Source: JAAURB01 sp049647265 (lineage in GTDB: Bacteria; Cyanobacteriota; Cyanobacteriia; Cyanobacteriales; Microcoleaceae). From it: a stretch of 64,000 bases of DNA. The notes beneath the pieces were generated by a model, which saw only the letters and a program-made list of their open reading frames with translations, was not told the DNA's origin and did not search any database. Where the stretch lies: the NCBI GenBank assembly GCA_049647265.1, contig JBARXJ010000058.1:62001-126000 (forward strand), in the 5' to 3' direction. The translations under genes were made by a program, and so were the position numbers. Positions 53,552 to 63,232 of the stretch are shown here, one piece after another (position 1 is the first letter of the stretch; each line of letters opens with the position of its first letter).

Positions 53552-55687
53552 CTATGATTGAGTAAAAGGAAGTTTGACTCGTTTTAACACAGAGTTAAAC
53601 CATGTTTTAATCTCCACTTTTTCTGTTTTCATAAGTTCTGCATTCTCCCCTTCGTCGGGAATTGTGACTGATTTTATTTCGGGCGGCTCAGTTGTTTCGG
53701 TAACGTTTGAATCAAAGAAAAAACCTTTAATCTGTTTGACAATAGCACTAAACAATCTTTCTGATTTAGGTTGTTCTACCTGAGATATATTTGTATTTTC
53801 CTCTGAAATAATATCGGAGGTTTGATAAATTGCAACCACTTCTTCAGGAATAGTTGTCAAATCTTCTTCCTTTACTGTCACTTCTTCGGTCGAGAGTTCT
53901 TCAGTTACAATCGGTATTTCCGATGTTTCATCAATTTGAATGACTGTGTTATCAACAGTGTCTTCCAGTCTTTCATCAATTACATTAGTATTATCTTCTT
54001 CAAATTCTACAGTTTCTGTCAGTTCTTCCTCATTAACCGTTGCTTCATCAAACCCTTCAATACTGCTTAGGTTATTTTCTTCAGCAATAAATTCCTCAGA
54101 AGTTTCTGTTTCCTCGATTGCCGCTTCTGTATTCTCAAAATTATCTGCTTCGGCAATAGACTCTTCAAGAGTTTCTGTTTCCTCTATTGCCGCTTCTGTA
54201 TTCTCAAAATTATCTGCTTCGGCAATAGACTCTTCAAGAGTTTCTGTTTGTTCTATTGCCGCTTCTGTCTCCTCAATATTCTCCTTTTCTAAAGTGTCTA
54301 TTTCCTCAACTGTTGCTTCTGCCTCCTCAATATTATCTTCTAGCAAAACAGATTCTTCTAATATCTCTGTTTGTTCTATTGCTTCAGTCAAATTATCCTC
54401 AAGTACAGCTTCAAGATCATCTGTATTATCCTCTTGTTCTAACTCCTCAACCGTTTCATCAATAGCAGTTTCAACACTCTCAAGATTACTTTCTTCAATA
54501 ATTAATTCTTTCAGGGTTTCGAGTTCTTCAATTGTCTCATTAATGCTTTCTTTAATCGCTGCTGCCGTATCATCAGGGATAGCTTCTTCTGCTTCAGTCG
54601 CCTCAGTTAAGTTTGCTTCCTCAGCTTCCTCTAGCGTCTCTTCTGCGGGTTCTTCTAGAAGCGGTTCCGGTTCTTCTGATACAGCCGGTTCAACGGGATT
54701 TTCATCGAGTTCTTCCGTTTCTGCCACTGGGGTAGGAACTTCATAAACGAAATCTGGGTCAACAATGGCTTGAAGCATATCGGCAGAGAATTCTCCTTTG
54801 AACAGTTGCGATAGAGAATTACTGACCTCTGGATCATAGGTGAAAACATTACCAGTATTGTTATAGACATTGTTAAACGGTTGTCCCTGCCCGTCGAGAT
54901 ATTGGAGTTGAATCCAGTTTTGACCTGTTTTAACACCTTCTATATATATTGGTTGCCATTGGTCAATTAGAAACCGTTCCCCATTGAGAGTCATTTCGAC
55001 CTGCCAGTCTACTGTATCCTCTACGAACTCTTCTGAATTGATGGGTTTGACCGGAAGGTTCGCCAGGTAAAAGTCCAGTAAAATCGGTTCTGTACCGTAA
55101 ACTCCGGTGGGTTGGTTGAGGGTTAATAAAGGTTGATTGAGATCTGGGGTGTTACTAGGGGTACGGGTAAACAGATGAAATACCGTTTGATCATAAGCTT
55201 CCTGATTTTTATAGGTTTCACCCCAAGGATAAGCTGCAAATACTCTGATAGTATGGGTTCCCGGTTTAAGATCTTCAAAGGTTAAGGGTTGGTCAAGATT
55301 GTAAATGGCTTTTTGCGGTTGGTCGTCTAGAATCACTTGTAAATATGGCCCTAAACCGAGGGTGTCTTGCTGGAAAATAGGAAAGTTCTGCACATCTAAT
55401 TCCAGGGTGACTGTGTTGTCCTGTAGCACTTTATCGGCTGGAGGACTGACAATCTTAATCTGGGGTTGATATTGATCTAAGGTTCTGTGTAGTTTCTGGA
55501 CTGCTATAGGCGGAGAGACTTCTACAATAGATTGTGTGTGTTCTGGTGCTTTTTGGCTAGGGGGCAATGGTTCTGGGATATCGGGTGTAGAACATCCCAC
55601 TAAATTTAGCCCCACCGAAAGGACAATGAGGTAGGTTAAACTTTTCTCAGCTAAGGTTCGCCACTGATTCAAACGTAGCAGATTCAT
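53552..55687 (-). CDS. Acidic repeat lipoprotein
   Basis: 711 residues. A lipobox LNLVGC puts the lipidated Cys at position 32. Residues 60-310 are a beta-type domain (TVTLELDVQNFPIF, LKPGTHTIRVFAAYPWGETY) that looks like Ig-like or FixG-like surface modules. Residues about 320-630 are almost wholly Glu, Asp, Ala, Thr with degenerate ETEAAIEETETLEES repeats. The extreme acidity suggests an extended, metal-binding or electrostatic spacer in the periplasm. The C-terminal 80 residues are basic and hydrophobic. No named family. Confidence 0.7.
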   Translation of the reverse strand: MNLLRLNQWRTLAEKSLTYLIVLSVGLNLVGCSTPDIPEPLPPSQKAPEHTQSIVEVSPPIAVQKLHRTLDQYQPQIKIVSPPADKVLQDNTVTLELDVQNFPIFQQDTLGLGPYLQVILDDQPQKAIYNLDQPLTFEDLKPGTHTIRVFAAYPWGETYKNQEAYDQTVFHLFTRTPSNTPDLNQPLLTLNQPTGVYGTEPILLDFYLANLPVKPINSEEFVEDTVDWQVEMTLNGERFLIDQWQPIYIEGVKTGQNWIQLQYLDGQGQPFNNVYNNTGNVFTYDPEVSNSLSQLFKGEFSADMLQAIVDPDFVYEVPTPVAETEELDENPVEPAVSEEPEPLLEEPAEETLEEAEEANLTEATEAEEAIPDDTAAAIKESINETIEELETLKELIIEESNLESVETAIDETVEELEQEDNTDDLEAVLEDNLTEAIEQTEILEESVLLEDNIEEAEATVEEIDTLEKENIEETEAAIEQTETLEESIAEADNFENTEAAIEETETLEESIAEADNFENTEAAIEETETSEEFIAEENNLSSIEGFDEATVNEEELTETVEFEEDNTNVIDERLEDTVDNTVIQIDETSEIPIVTEELSTEEVTVKEEDLTTIPEEVVAIYQTSDIISEENTNISQVEQPKSERLFSAIVKQIKGFFFDSNVTETTEPPEIKSVTIPDEGENAELMKTEKVEIKTWFNSVLKRVKLPFTQS
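54121..54258 (-). repeat. 69-bp tandem duplication in the acidic lipoprotein
   Basis: Two copies of a 69-base unit (23 codons, coding TEAAIEETETLEES and so on), identical over nearly all their length, start at 54121 and 54190. The identity indicates a recent in-frame duplication, while flanking units are more diverged. Confidence 0.85.
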
Positions 55688-56314
55688 AATATTCCCTCGA
55701 ACCCCAATCCAGTATTGTTGAGTAGTCTTTCATCGGCAACTATAGCCCAAAAGAAGAACGAACTTCACTCCTTTGTCATCTTTTGAAACAGCTTGAAAAA
55801 TTTTGTCCAATTGTCGCGAGAAATACAGATTCTGTTAAGGGATAGAAGCTTGACATGGGTCTATTTGATTAGGTCGCGACTAAATGTTCTCTCTTGTTAC
55901 TGTAATAAAAGTTATCTTTTCCTGAGGTAGTTTTAAGTTTTGTAAAAAAATACGGCTTTTCTTTCGCCTAAACCAGAGATATTTCGGGCTAAAACCCTCT
56001 CTAGATAAAGCTTACAGATGGCTTTAATTATTGTTAACAACTGATAGCCGTTTGACTGGGAAAGATGATATATCATTTAGATACGACAGCTCCTTTACAA
56101 TCTTTTACGGATTGAACGTTGCTATTCAGACAAGATTGGCGCTAAAGTTAGCAACTAGATTGTCAAACAGCAACCTAAAAGGAAGTTCTGTTAGACGTAT
56201 AGCAAATGAATTAGTGAACAACTAACATTTGTGAACGGTTTTGAAACAGTTTTAAAACTCGTTTCAGAATCCATTACATTTTGATTTTTTTGTCAGACGG
56301 AGAGGAGAGTCTCG
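55688..56314. other. Upstream region of psaA
   Basis: About 630 bases between the divergent lipoprotein gene and psaA. No frame is supportable; one of 64 codons (56031-56225) has no coding character. A psaA promoter with light-responsive (RpaB/HLR1-type) sites is expected in cyanobacteria, but I could not identify a confident site. GGAGAGGAG just before 56315 is the ribosome site. Confidence 0.45.
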
Positions 56315-58570
56315 ATGACCATCAGTCCTCCAGAGCCGGAGGCCAAAGCAAAGGTTACCGTTGATAATGACCCCACCCCAACTTCTTTCGAGAAGTGGGC
56401 AAAACCCGGTCATTTCCGACGAGACCTCGCAAAGGGACCAAGTACCACCACCTGGATTTGGAACCTGCACGCCGACGCTCACGACTTTGATACCCATACA
56501 AACGATTTAGAAGATATTTCGCGCAAAATATTTAGCGCCCACTTCGGTCATTTAGCTGTGATTTTTATCTGGCTGAGTGGGGCATATTTCCACGGTGCGA
56601 AGTTTTCAAATTATGAAGCTTGGTTAGCCAACCCCTTGGCTATCAAACCAAGTGCTCAGGTGGTTTGGCCGATCTTTGGCCAAGAAATTTTAAACGGAGA
56701 CGTTGGAGGCGGTTTCCAGGGGATTCAAATCACCTCTGGTTTATTCCAACTCTGGCGTGCTAGCGGCATTACAAACGAATATCAGCTTTACTGCACCGCG
56801 ATTGGTGGGTTAGTGATGGCTGGTTTGATGCTGTTTGCTGGATGGTTCCACTATCACAAAAAAGCTCCCAAACTGGAATGGTTCCAGAATGTCGAGTCAA
56901 TGTTGAACCACCACCTCGCTGGATTACTCGGCTTAGGCTGCTTGTCCTGGGCAGGTCACCAAATTCATGTGTCCTTACCCATCAACAAGCTACTGGATGC
57001 AGGCGTTGCCCCGGCTGATATCCCTCTGCCCCATGAGTTCATTTTAAATAAGGACTTAATGGCGGAGTTATATCCCAGTTTTGCCCAAGGCTTAAAACCC
57101 TTCTTTACATTGAACTGGGGAGTCTACTCAGATTTCCTCACCTTTAAAGGAGGACTCAATCCAACAACGGGTGGTTTGTGGCTATCTGACACAGCACACC
57201 ATCACCTTGCCTTAGCAGTATTGTTCATTATTGCTGGCCATATGTACCGGACAAACTGGGGCATTGGTCACAATATGAAGGAAATGTTAGAGTCTCATAG
57301 AGGTCCTTTGACTGGAGACGGTCACAAAGGTCTTTATGATATCCTCACCACTTCTTGGCATGCACAACTGGCGATTAACCTAGCCATGTTGGGATCTATT
57401 AGCATCATTGTGGCTCACCACATGTACGCGATGCCACCGTATCCCTATATTGCAACGGATTACGCAACGCAGTTGTCTCTGTTCACGCACCATATGTGGA
57501 TCGGCGGATTCTTAATTGTTGGTGCAGGAGCCCATGCTTCGATCTTCATGGTACGGGATTATGATCCAGCGAAAAATGTCAATAACTTGTTGGATCGGGT
57601 GATTCGTCACAGAGATGCAATCATCTCTCACCTGAACTGGGTTTGTATCTTCCTGGGCTTCCACAGCTTCGGCTTATATGTCCACAATGACACCATGCGG
57701 GCATTTGGTCGTCCTCAAGATATGTTCTCAGACACTGGAATTCAACTGCAGCCAATCTTTGCTCAGTGGGTTCAGAATATACACGCATTAGCACCCGGTG
57801 CAACCGCACCGAATGCACTCGCAAGTGTGAGTCCTGCCTTTGGTGGTGATGTCGTGGCAGTAGGTGGTAAAGTCGCAATGATGCCTATTGCACTGGGTAC
57901 GGCGGACTTCATGGTTCACCATATCCATGCCTTCACCATTCATGTAACTGCTTTAATTCTCCTCAAGGGCGTTCTGTACGCTCGCAATTCTCGTCTAATT
58001 CCAGATAAGAGTGAATTAGGCTTCCGCTTCCCTTGTGACGGCCCGGGTCGAGGTGGTACTTGCCAAGTTTCTGGTTGGGACCACGTATTCCTCGGTCTGT
58101 TCTGGATGTATAACTCTCTATCGATTGTGATTTTCCACTTCAGTTGGAAGATGCAGTCAGATGTGTGGGGAACGGTTGACCCCAATGGCACCATTTCTCA
58201 CATCACCAATGGTAACTTCGCTCAAAGTGCAATTACCATTAACGGATGGTTGCGTGATTTCCTCTGGGCACAAGCGGCTCAGGTTATCACCTCCTATGGC
58301 TCAGCCTTATCCGCTTATGGCTTAATTTTCCTCGGAGCACACTTTGTTTGGGCATTTAGCTTAATGTTCTTATTCAGTGGTCGGGGATATTGGCAAGAGC
58401 TGATCGAATCAATTGTTTGGGCGCACAATAAGCTTAAGGTTGCTCCGGCAATCCAGCCTCGTGCTCTCAGCATCATTCAAGGTCGGGCTGTTGGGGTAGC
58501 TCACTACCTCCTGGGAGGAATTGCTACAACCTGGGCATTCTTCCTTGCACGAATCATATCAGTTGGTTGA
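56315..58570 (+). CDS. psaA: Photosystem I P700 apoprotein A1
   Basis: 751 residues, full length. PsaA forms with PsaB the core heterodimer of photosystem I in the thylakoid, holding P700, the antenna chlorophylls, A0, phylloquinone A1 and the shared [4Fe-4S] cluster FX. The FX loop FPCDGPGRGGTC contains the two ligand Cys; the many His-rich helices (HHHLALAVLFIIAGHMYRTN) are the chlorophyll ligands. GGAGAGGAG ahead of the ATG supports the start. Cotranscribed with psaB, 103 bases downstream. Confidence 0.99.
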   Translation: MTISPPEPEAKAKVTVDNDPTPTSFEKWAKPGHFRRDLAKGPSTTTWIWNLHADAHDFDTHTNDLEDISRKIFSAHFGHLAVIFIWLSGAYFHGAKFSNYEAWLANPLAIKPSAQVVWPIFGQEILNGDVGGGFQGIQITSGLFQLWRASGITNEYQLYCTAIGGLVMAGLMLFAGWFHYHKKAPKLEWFQNVESMLNHHLAGLLGLGCLSWAGHQIHVSLPINKLLDAGVAPADIPLPHEFILNKDLMAELYPSFAQGLKPFFTLNWGVYSDFLTFKGGLNPTTGGLWLSDTAHHHLALAVLFIIAGHMYRTNWGIGHNMKEMLESHRGPLTGDGHKGLYDILTTSWHAQLAINLAMLGSISIIVAHHMYAMPPYPYIATDYATQLSLFTHHMWIGGFLIVGAGAHASIFMVRDYDPAKNVNNLLDRVIRHRDAIISHLNWVCIFLGFHSFGLYVHNDTMRAFGRPQDMFSDTGIQLQPIFAQWVQNIHALAPGATAPNALASVSPAFGGDVVAVGGKVAMMPIALGTADFMVHHIHAFTIHVTALILLKGVLYARNSRLIPDKSELGFRFPCDGPGRGGTCQVSGWDHVFLGLFWMYNSLSIVIFHFSWKMQSDVWGTVDPNGTISHITNGNFAQSAITINGWLRDFLWAQAAQVITSYGSALSAYGLIFLGAHFVWAFSLMFLFSGRGYWQELIESIVWAHNKLKVAPAIQPRALSIIQGRAVGVAHYLLGGIATTWAFFLARIISVG

Positions 58571-58673
58571 TCACAGATGTTCCGCTCAAGTTTTAGGGTG
58601 AGAGGGTGAATTAAACCAGGAACTCTAAATCCCTTGAGCGGAATTGGAAGAGAATCAAGTTTAGTTAAGACTT

Positions 58674-60890
58674 ATGGCAACCAAATTCCCAAAATTTAGC
58701 CAGGATTTGGCTCAAGATCCGACCACCCGTCGGATTTGGTACGGGATTGCCACGGCCCATGATTTTGAGACTCATGATGGCATGACTGAGGAAAATCTTT
58801 ATCAAAAGATTTTTGCCTCCCACTTTGGTCACATCGCTATCATTTTTCTCTGGACTTCTGGCAGCCTGTTTCATGTCGCCTGGCAAGGTAACTTTGAACA
58901 ATGGATTAAAGATCCTTTAAATGTTCGTCCCATTGCTCACGCAATTTGGGATCCTCAATTCGGAGCACCAGCAGTGGATGCGTTCACTCAAGCGGGTGCT
59001 TCCAACCCCGTTAACGTCACTTACTCTGGCGTTTATCACTGGTGGTATACCATTGGCATGAGAACCAATGGTGACCTCTATCAAGGCGCTATCTTCTTGT
59101 TGCTGTTATCTGCAGTCTTCTTGTTTGCAGGTTGGCTACACTTACAGCCTAAATATCGTCCCAGCCTCTCCTGGTTCAAAAATGCTGAATCTCGGCTGAA
59201 CCACCACTTGGCAGGACTGTTTGGGGTTAGCTCCTTGGCTTGGACTGGACACTTGGTACACGTGGCAATTCCCGAATCTCGGGGACAACACGTCGGTTGG
59301 GATAACTTCCTCACCACCCTGCCTCACCCGGCGGGTCTAGCTCCCTTCTTTACTGGAAATTGGGGCGTTTATGCTCAAAATCCAGATACAGCTAGCCATG
59401 TGTTTGGGACTGCAACCGGTTCAGGAACGGCAATTCTAACCTTCCTCGGTGGATTCCACCCACAAACGGAATCCCTGTGGTTGACAGATATGGCGCATCA
59501 CCATTTGGCGATCGCAGTCATTTTCATTATTGCCGGTCATATGTACCGCACCAACTTTGGAATTGGCCACAGCATCAAAGAGATGCTCAACTCCAAAGAT
59601 CCCCTATTTGGAATGGAGAATAAAGGTCAGTTCAACCTGCCTCACCAAGGGTTATATGACACCCTGAATAATTCTCTACACTTCCAGTTAGCCTTAGCCT
59701 TGGCTTCGTTGGGTGTAATCACCTCTTTGGTGGCTCAACATATGTATGCTTTGCCGCCTTATGCATTTATGGCGCGGGCTTACACCACCCAAGCTGCACT
59801 CTATACTCACCACCAGTACATTGCCGGCTTCTTAATGGTCGGTGCATTCGCCCACGGTGCGATCTTCCTGGTACGGGATTATGATGCAGAAGCGAACAAA
59901 GGTAACGTGTTAGATCGGATGCTTCAACATAAAGAAGCCCTGATTTCTCACTTAAGTTGGGTTTCTCTATTCCTCGGTTTCCATACCTTAGGAATTTATG
60001 TACACAACGACGTAGTTGTTGCTTTCGGAACTCCTGAAAAACAAATCCTGATTGAACCGGTGTTTGCTCAGTTTGTTCAGGCAGCGTCTGGTAAAGCCCT
60101 CTACGGTATGGATGTTTTACTATCAAATGCTGATAGTGTTGCAACCACAACCAGTGCGGTTTGGTTACCCGGTTGGTTAGATGCAATCAACTCCGGTGCA
60201 AACTCTCTGTTCTTAACCATCGGTCCTGGTGACTTCTTAATTCACCATGCGATCGCTCTAGGTCTGCATACCACCACTTTGATTTTAGTTAAAGGTGCGT
60301 TGGATGCTCGGGGTTCTAAGTTAATGCCCGACAAAAAAGACTTCGGTTACTCCTTCCCTTGTGACGGCCCCGGTCGTGGTGGTACTTGCGATATCTCTGC
60401 TTGGGATGCGTTCTACCTCGCCATGTTCTGGATGCTGAATACCTTGGGCTGGTTGACCTTCTACTGGCACTGGAAACACCTGGGTATCTGGCAAGGTAAT
60501 GTGGCTCAATTTAATGAGTCCTCTACCTACATCATGGGTTGGCTACGGGATTATCTCTGGCTCAACTCCGCTCAGTTAATTAATGGATATAACCCCTACG
60601 GAACCAATAACTTGTCTGTTTGGGCTTGGATGTTCCTCTTCGGACACCTGGTTTGGGCAACTGGTTTCATGTTCCTGATCTCTTGGCGGGGTTACTGGCA
60701 AGAGCTGATCGAAACGATTGTTTGGGCACACGAGCGTACTCCTCTGGCTAACTTAGTTCGCTGGAAAGATAAGCCTGTTGCCATGTCTATCGTTCAAGGT
60801 CGCTTAGTTGGTTTAGCTCACTTTACCATTGGCTATATCCTGACCTATGGTGCTTTCTTAATTGCCTCGACGGCAGGTAAGTTTGGTTAA
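58674..60890 (+). CDS. psaB: Photosystem I P700 apoprotein A2
   Basis: 738 residues, about the usual length. Second half of the photosystem I core heterodimer. The FPCDGPGRGGTC loop supplies the other two Cys ligands of FX. Antenna-type HHHLAIAVIFIIAGHMYRTN appears as in PsaA, as expected of the paralogous pair. It follows psaA and ends before a strong terminator at 60923-60955. Confidence 0.99.
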   Translation: MATKFPKFSQDLAQDPTTRRIWYGIATAHDFETHDGMTEENLYQKIFASHFGHIAIIFLWTSGSLFHVAWQGNFEQWIKDPLNVRPIAHAIWDPQFGAPAVDAFTQAGASNPVNVTYSGVYHWWYTIGMRTNGDLYQGAIFLLLLSAVFLFAGWLHLQPKYRPSLSWFKNAESRLNHHLAGLFGVSSLAWTGHLVHVAIPESRGQHVGWDNFLTTLPHPAGLAPFFTGNWGVYAQNPDTASHVFGTATGSGTAILTFLGGFHPQTESLWLTDMAHHHLAIAVIFIIAGHMYRTNFGIGHSIKEMLNSKDPLFGMENKGQFNLPHQGLYDTLNNSLHFQLALALASLGVITSLVAQHMYALPPYAFMARAYTTQAALYTHHQYIAGFLMVGAFAHGAIFLVRDYDAEANKGNVLDRMLQHKEALISHLSWVSLFLGFHTLGIYVHNDVVVAFGTPEKQILIEPVFAQFVQAASGKALYGMDVLLSNADSVATTTSAVWLPGWLDAINSGANSLFLTIGPGDFLIHHAIALGLHTTTLILVKGALDARGSKLMPDKKDFGYSFPCDGPGRGGTCDISAWDAFYLAMFWMLNTLGWLTFYWHWKHLGIWQGNVAQFNESSTYIMGWLRDYLWLNSAQLINGYNPYGTNNLSVWAWMFLFGHLVWATGFMFLISWRGYWQELIETIVWAHERTPLANLVRWKDKPVAMSIVQGRLVGLAHFTIGYILTYGAFLIASTAGKFG

Positions 60891-60922
60891 CCTTTCAACT
60901 GGATTAACCTAACATCAACAAC

Positions 60923-60955
60923 AAAGCCTCTACCCTGAAGTAGAGGTTTTTTTTT
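60923..60955 (+). terminator. Rho-independent terminator of psaAB
   Basis: CCTCTAC (60927-60933) pairs with GTAGAGG (60940-60946) over a six-base loop, followed directly by nine Ts. It lies 36 bases after the psaB stop codon. The clearest terminator in the window. Confidence 0.95.
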
Positions 60956-61055
60956 AGTCAATATGGCTAATTCTTAGACTAAAGAATAAGTGAGTCGCAA
61001 GATGGGCTATACCCTACGAGTAACGAATCACCCATCACGACTGTACTGCTTACTT

Positions 61056-61478
61056 CTAATTCCACGTTAACCACTTCTGAGCATTGAGTCGTTGTACAAC
61101 CCCAAACACTAAAAGCGGTAACGTAATTTTGCGCTCATCTCCCAGAAATGGCTCAATCACACTGGGTTGAGAACCATTAGTACTGCAAGAAAAGACTTTT
61201 TGTGCCTTAATATCTTCGTTCGGAAAATAGACATTAAACTGCCGTTGTCCATCTTGCCATTGACCCATGACCTGCCAGCATTCGGCAGAAGACCCTAAGC
61301 CTTTAGGTAACTTTTCCTTGGTGAATTTTAGCTTTAAATCTTCAATCCCCTGATTGCTTAATGCTTCTTGCAACGCAGGAAGATAGTCCTGTTCAATAAA
61401 ATCTGAAAAGGGTTTATCCTCGACGGCTGGTGGTTTTTCTTTTTTCGCTTTCCCACTAGATTTGGTTTCTTCTGCCAT
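61056..61478 (-). CDS. DUF2996 family protein
   Basis: 140 residues from the ATG at 61478; an upstream frame to 61544 adds 22 residues that are less likely. A Lys-rich N-terminal leader (SSGKAKKEKPP) precedes the DUF2996 signature: FSDFIEQDYLPALQEAL, ECWQVMGQWQDG, FNVYFPNEDIKAQKVFSC and a C-terminal LPLLVFGVVQRLN. The family is confined to cyanobacteria and plants, as far as I know, without an assigned reaction. Cytosolic, monocistronic. Confidence 0.85.
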   Translation of the reverse strand: MAEETKSSGKAKKEKPPAVEDKPFSDFIEQDYLPALQEALSNQGIEDLKLKFTKEKLPKGLGSSAECWQVMGQWQDGQRQFNVYFPNEDIKAQKVFSCSTNGSQPSVIEPFLGDERKITLPLLVFGVVQRLNAQKWLTWN

Positions 61479-61582
61479 GGTTGTGTTGATGTATTTAAGT
61501 TTCGCCCAACCGCTCAAGCCGGAGCATGATTGAATCTCAATCATTATACAAGAAAACTCTATATTAAAAGTTTAGCCATTAA

Positions 61583-62377
61583 ACCGATAAACCGAATGTT
61601 AAAATCTCAGCGGCGGTGATTGCTTGGGGTCGTGGCCCAAAAACTGAGGCAGATTGGTATAAAAGTAGCGCCTATACCAAGGTGTTTCAAGACTGGCAAA
61701 GTTGGTTAGAAGAAGGCATTATTGATATTGCGATGCCGATGGTTTATATGCGTGGCTTCAATCCACAGCAAAAACAATGGTATGATGACTGGGTAGAATT
61801 TGCCAGTAACCATCAATATCAACGGTATACTGCGATTGGGGCGGGGGCTTATTTAAATCGTTTTGAAGATACGTTAGATCAAATTCGCCGCGCCCAGAAA
61901 CCGTCTAAAACGGGTCAGCATCTCAAGGGTCAAGTCTTATTTTCCTATGCTGCCAGTCACCGAAATGCAGATGGAAATCCTCAAAGTAACCAATGGACTT
62001 ATGCAGCGTTATCTCAGCCCATAAAATCAACTGATTCTACCACTCAACCGGTTTGGTCACAGCCCGCATCGGTTCTAGGATTACCTTGGAAAACTCATCC
62101 TCAAACAGGTGCAATTGAAGGTAAAATAGACTTATGCCAAACGATTTGTAATCCGATGGATTTAACCTTAACTCGACAAGTGGGTTCTGGGGGAACTTAT
62201 CAACTTCAAACAGATGGTAAAGGGTGGTTTGGCGCGGTTGAAATACCTGATGGTGTGTATGATTTATCGGTGGATTTAGCCACAGAAAATAATGTAGAAC
62301 GTTATCATTAAATTGTTACTATCGATTCTGGGAAAGTGACAACGGTTAATTTTAAGATTGAGGAAAATAGTGTATAG
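61583..62377 (+). pseudogene. GHL10/DUF187-type glycoside hydrolase-like pseudogene
   Basis: The frame reads NVKISAAVIAWG directly after a stop codon at 61580, matching the internal part of GHL10 (YngK-like) proteins, then IDIAMPMVYMRGF, YTAIGAGAYLNRF and a C-terminal beta module. An in-frame TAA at 62309-62311 interrupts a frame that otherwise continues (IVTIDSGKVTTVNFKIEENSV) to 62377. The N-terminal half, including the likely signal and most of the barrel, is missing. It is a 5'-truncated, nonsense-mutated remnant of an envelope protein. Confidence 0.7.
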
Positions 62378-62449
62378 CAACTGGGATTTTTATTTCTCTT
62401 CTAATCTTTCTTAATCCCAATAGCATTGTTTTTTCTTAAGGAGGAAGCG

Positions 62450-63205
62450 TTAGGATTTTCTCAAATCTGGGCCTTCCTCTGGTTCATCCTCAATCCAATC
62501 TTCGTCATCATCATCATCGGGTTGAATTTGAGTATTGCTGGGGGGTACAATCACACGATAATCGGCATCATATACGGATTCACTTTGACCCACGCCAGAT
62601 TCACTCGAATCTCGATTACCATAAGAATACATTGAATCTGGCCGAGATTGTGAAGGATCATCATCAACCCAGTTTTCCTCATCTTCCTCTACTTCAGAAG
62701 TGTAACGTTGTTCTTTATCTAAATTAAATCCGCTCTCAGAAGTGGTAGACTGGGGAGTAGAACTCCAGGACGGTTCAAGGGGTCTAACGTCTGTTTCCCA
62801 ATCTTCGGCTAAAATTCGACTATTTGAACTATTTGATCGTTGAGGTTCAACAGCGGGAGTGACGGGTGGTCTATTCACTTGCCACTGAGAATGATTCGGT
62901 TCGTCGAATTCTTCTACTTCCTCTGGTTCAATATTCTGATTGTATTGAGGCGGAGGAGAAGCGGGAGTTGAAGATGATGAGGGTGGATAATCGGGTTTGC
63001 TGAGAGATTGGAAGACTTGAAAGAAACTACTAATCAAAATAGCACTAAAAAATCCAGCCGCGATCGCAATTAAAATCCAGACTGATAAGGGTAGGGTTGC
63101 CAACTGCCAACCCAAAAAGTTTAAAGCTAAAGCGGGTGAGAAGTTTTGCCAAGCAAACAGGATCAACCCACCGATAATTGTAAAAATAATAATTAAGTTA
63201 GCCAT
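62450..63205 (-). CDS. LapA-like (DUF1049) membrane protein with acidic tail
   Basis: 251 residues. Two hydrophobic helices lie at about 2-20 (NLIIIFTIIGGLILFAWQ) and 41-60 (VWILIAIAAGFFSAILISSF), like LapA/DUF1049 proteins, which are inner-membrane assembly factors. The remaining 180 residues are disordered-looking, Pro/Ser-rich and then strongly acidic, with DDDDDEDWIEDEPEEGPD near the end. It follows ubiX by 27 bases and is probably in its operon. Function unknown. Confidence 0.65.
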   Translation of the reverse strand: MANLIIIFTIIGGLILFAWQNFSPALALNFLGWQLATLPLSVWILIAIAAGFFSAILISSFFQVFQSLSKPDYPPSSSSTPASPPPQYNQNIEPEEVEEFDEPNHSQWQVNRPPVTPAVEPQRSNSSNSRILAEDWETDVRPLEPSWSSTPQSTTSESGFNLDKEQRYTSEVEEDEENWVDDDPSQSRPDSMYSYGNRDSSESGVGQSESVYDADYRVIVPPSNTQIQPDDDDDEDWIEDEPEEGPDLRKS

Positions 63206-63232
63206 TGGTTATTGGTTATTTGTTATTCGTCA

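Noticed and set aside
53940..54746. 268-codon Ser-rich frame antisense to the acidic lipoprotein
   Set aside because: Its Ser/Val text is the reverse-strand image of GAA/GAG/ACT-rich codons in a repeat gene; it has no start context or family likeness.
56031..56225. 64-codon frame upstream of psaA
   Set aside because: No start context, mixed composition and position in a promoter region argue against a gene.
57621..57878. Minus-strand frames over psaA and psaB
   Set aside because: Photosystem genes code unambiguously on the plus strand; the opposite frames carry no motif.
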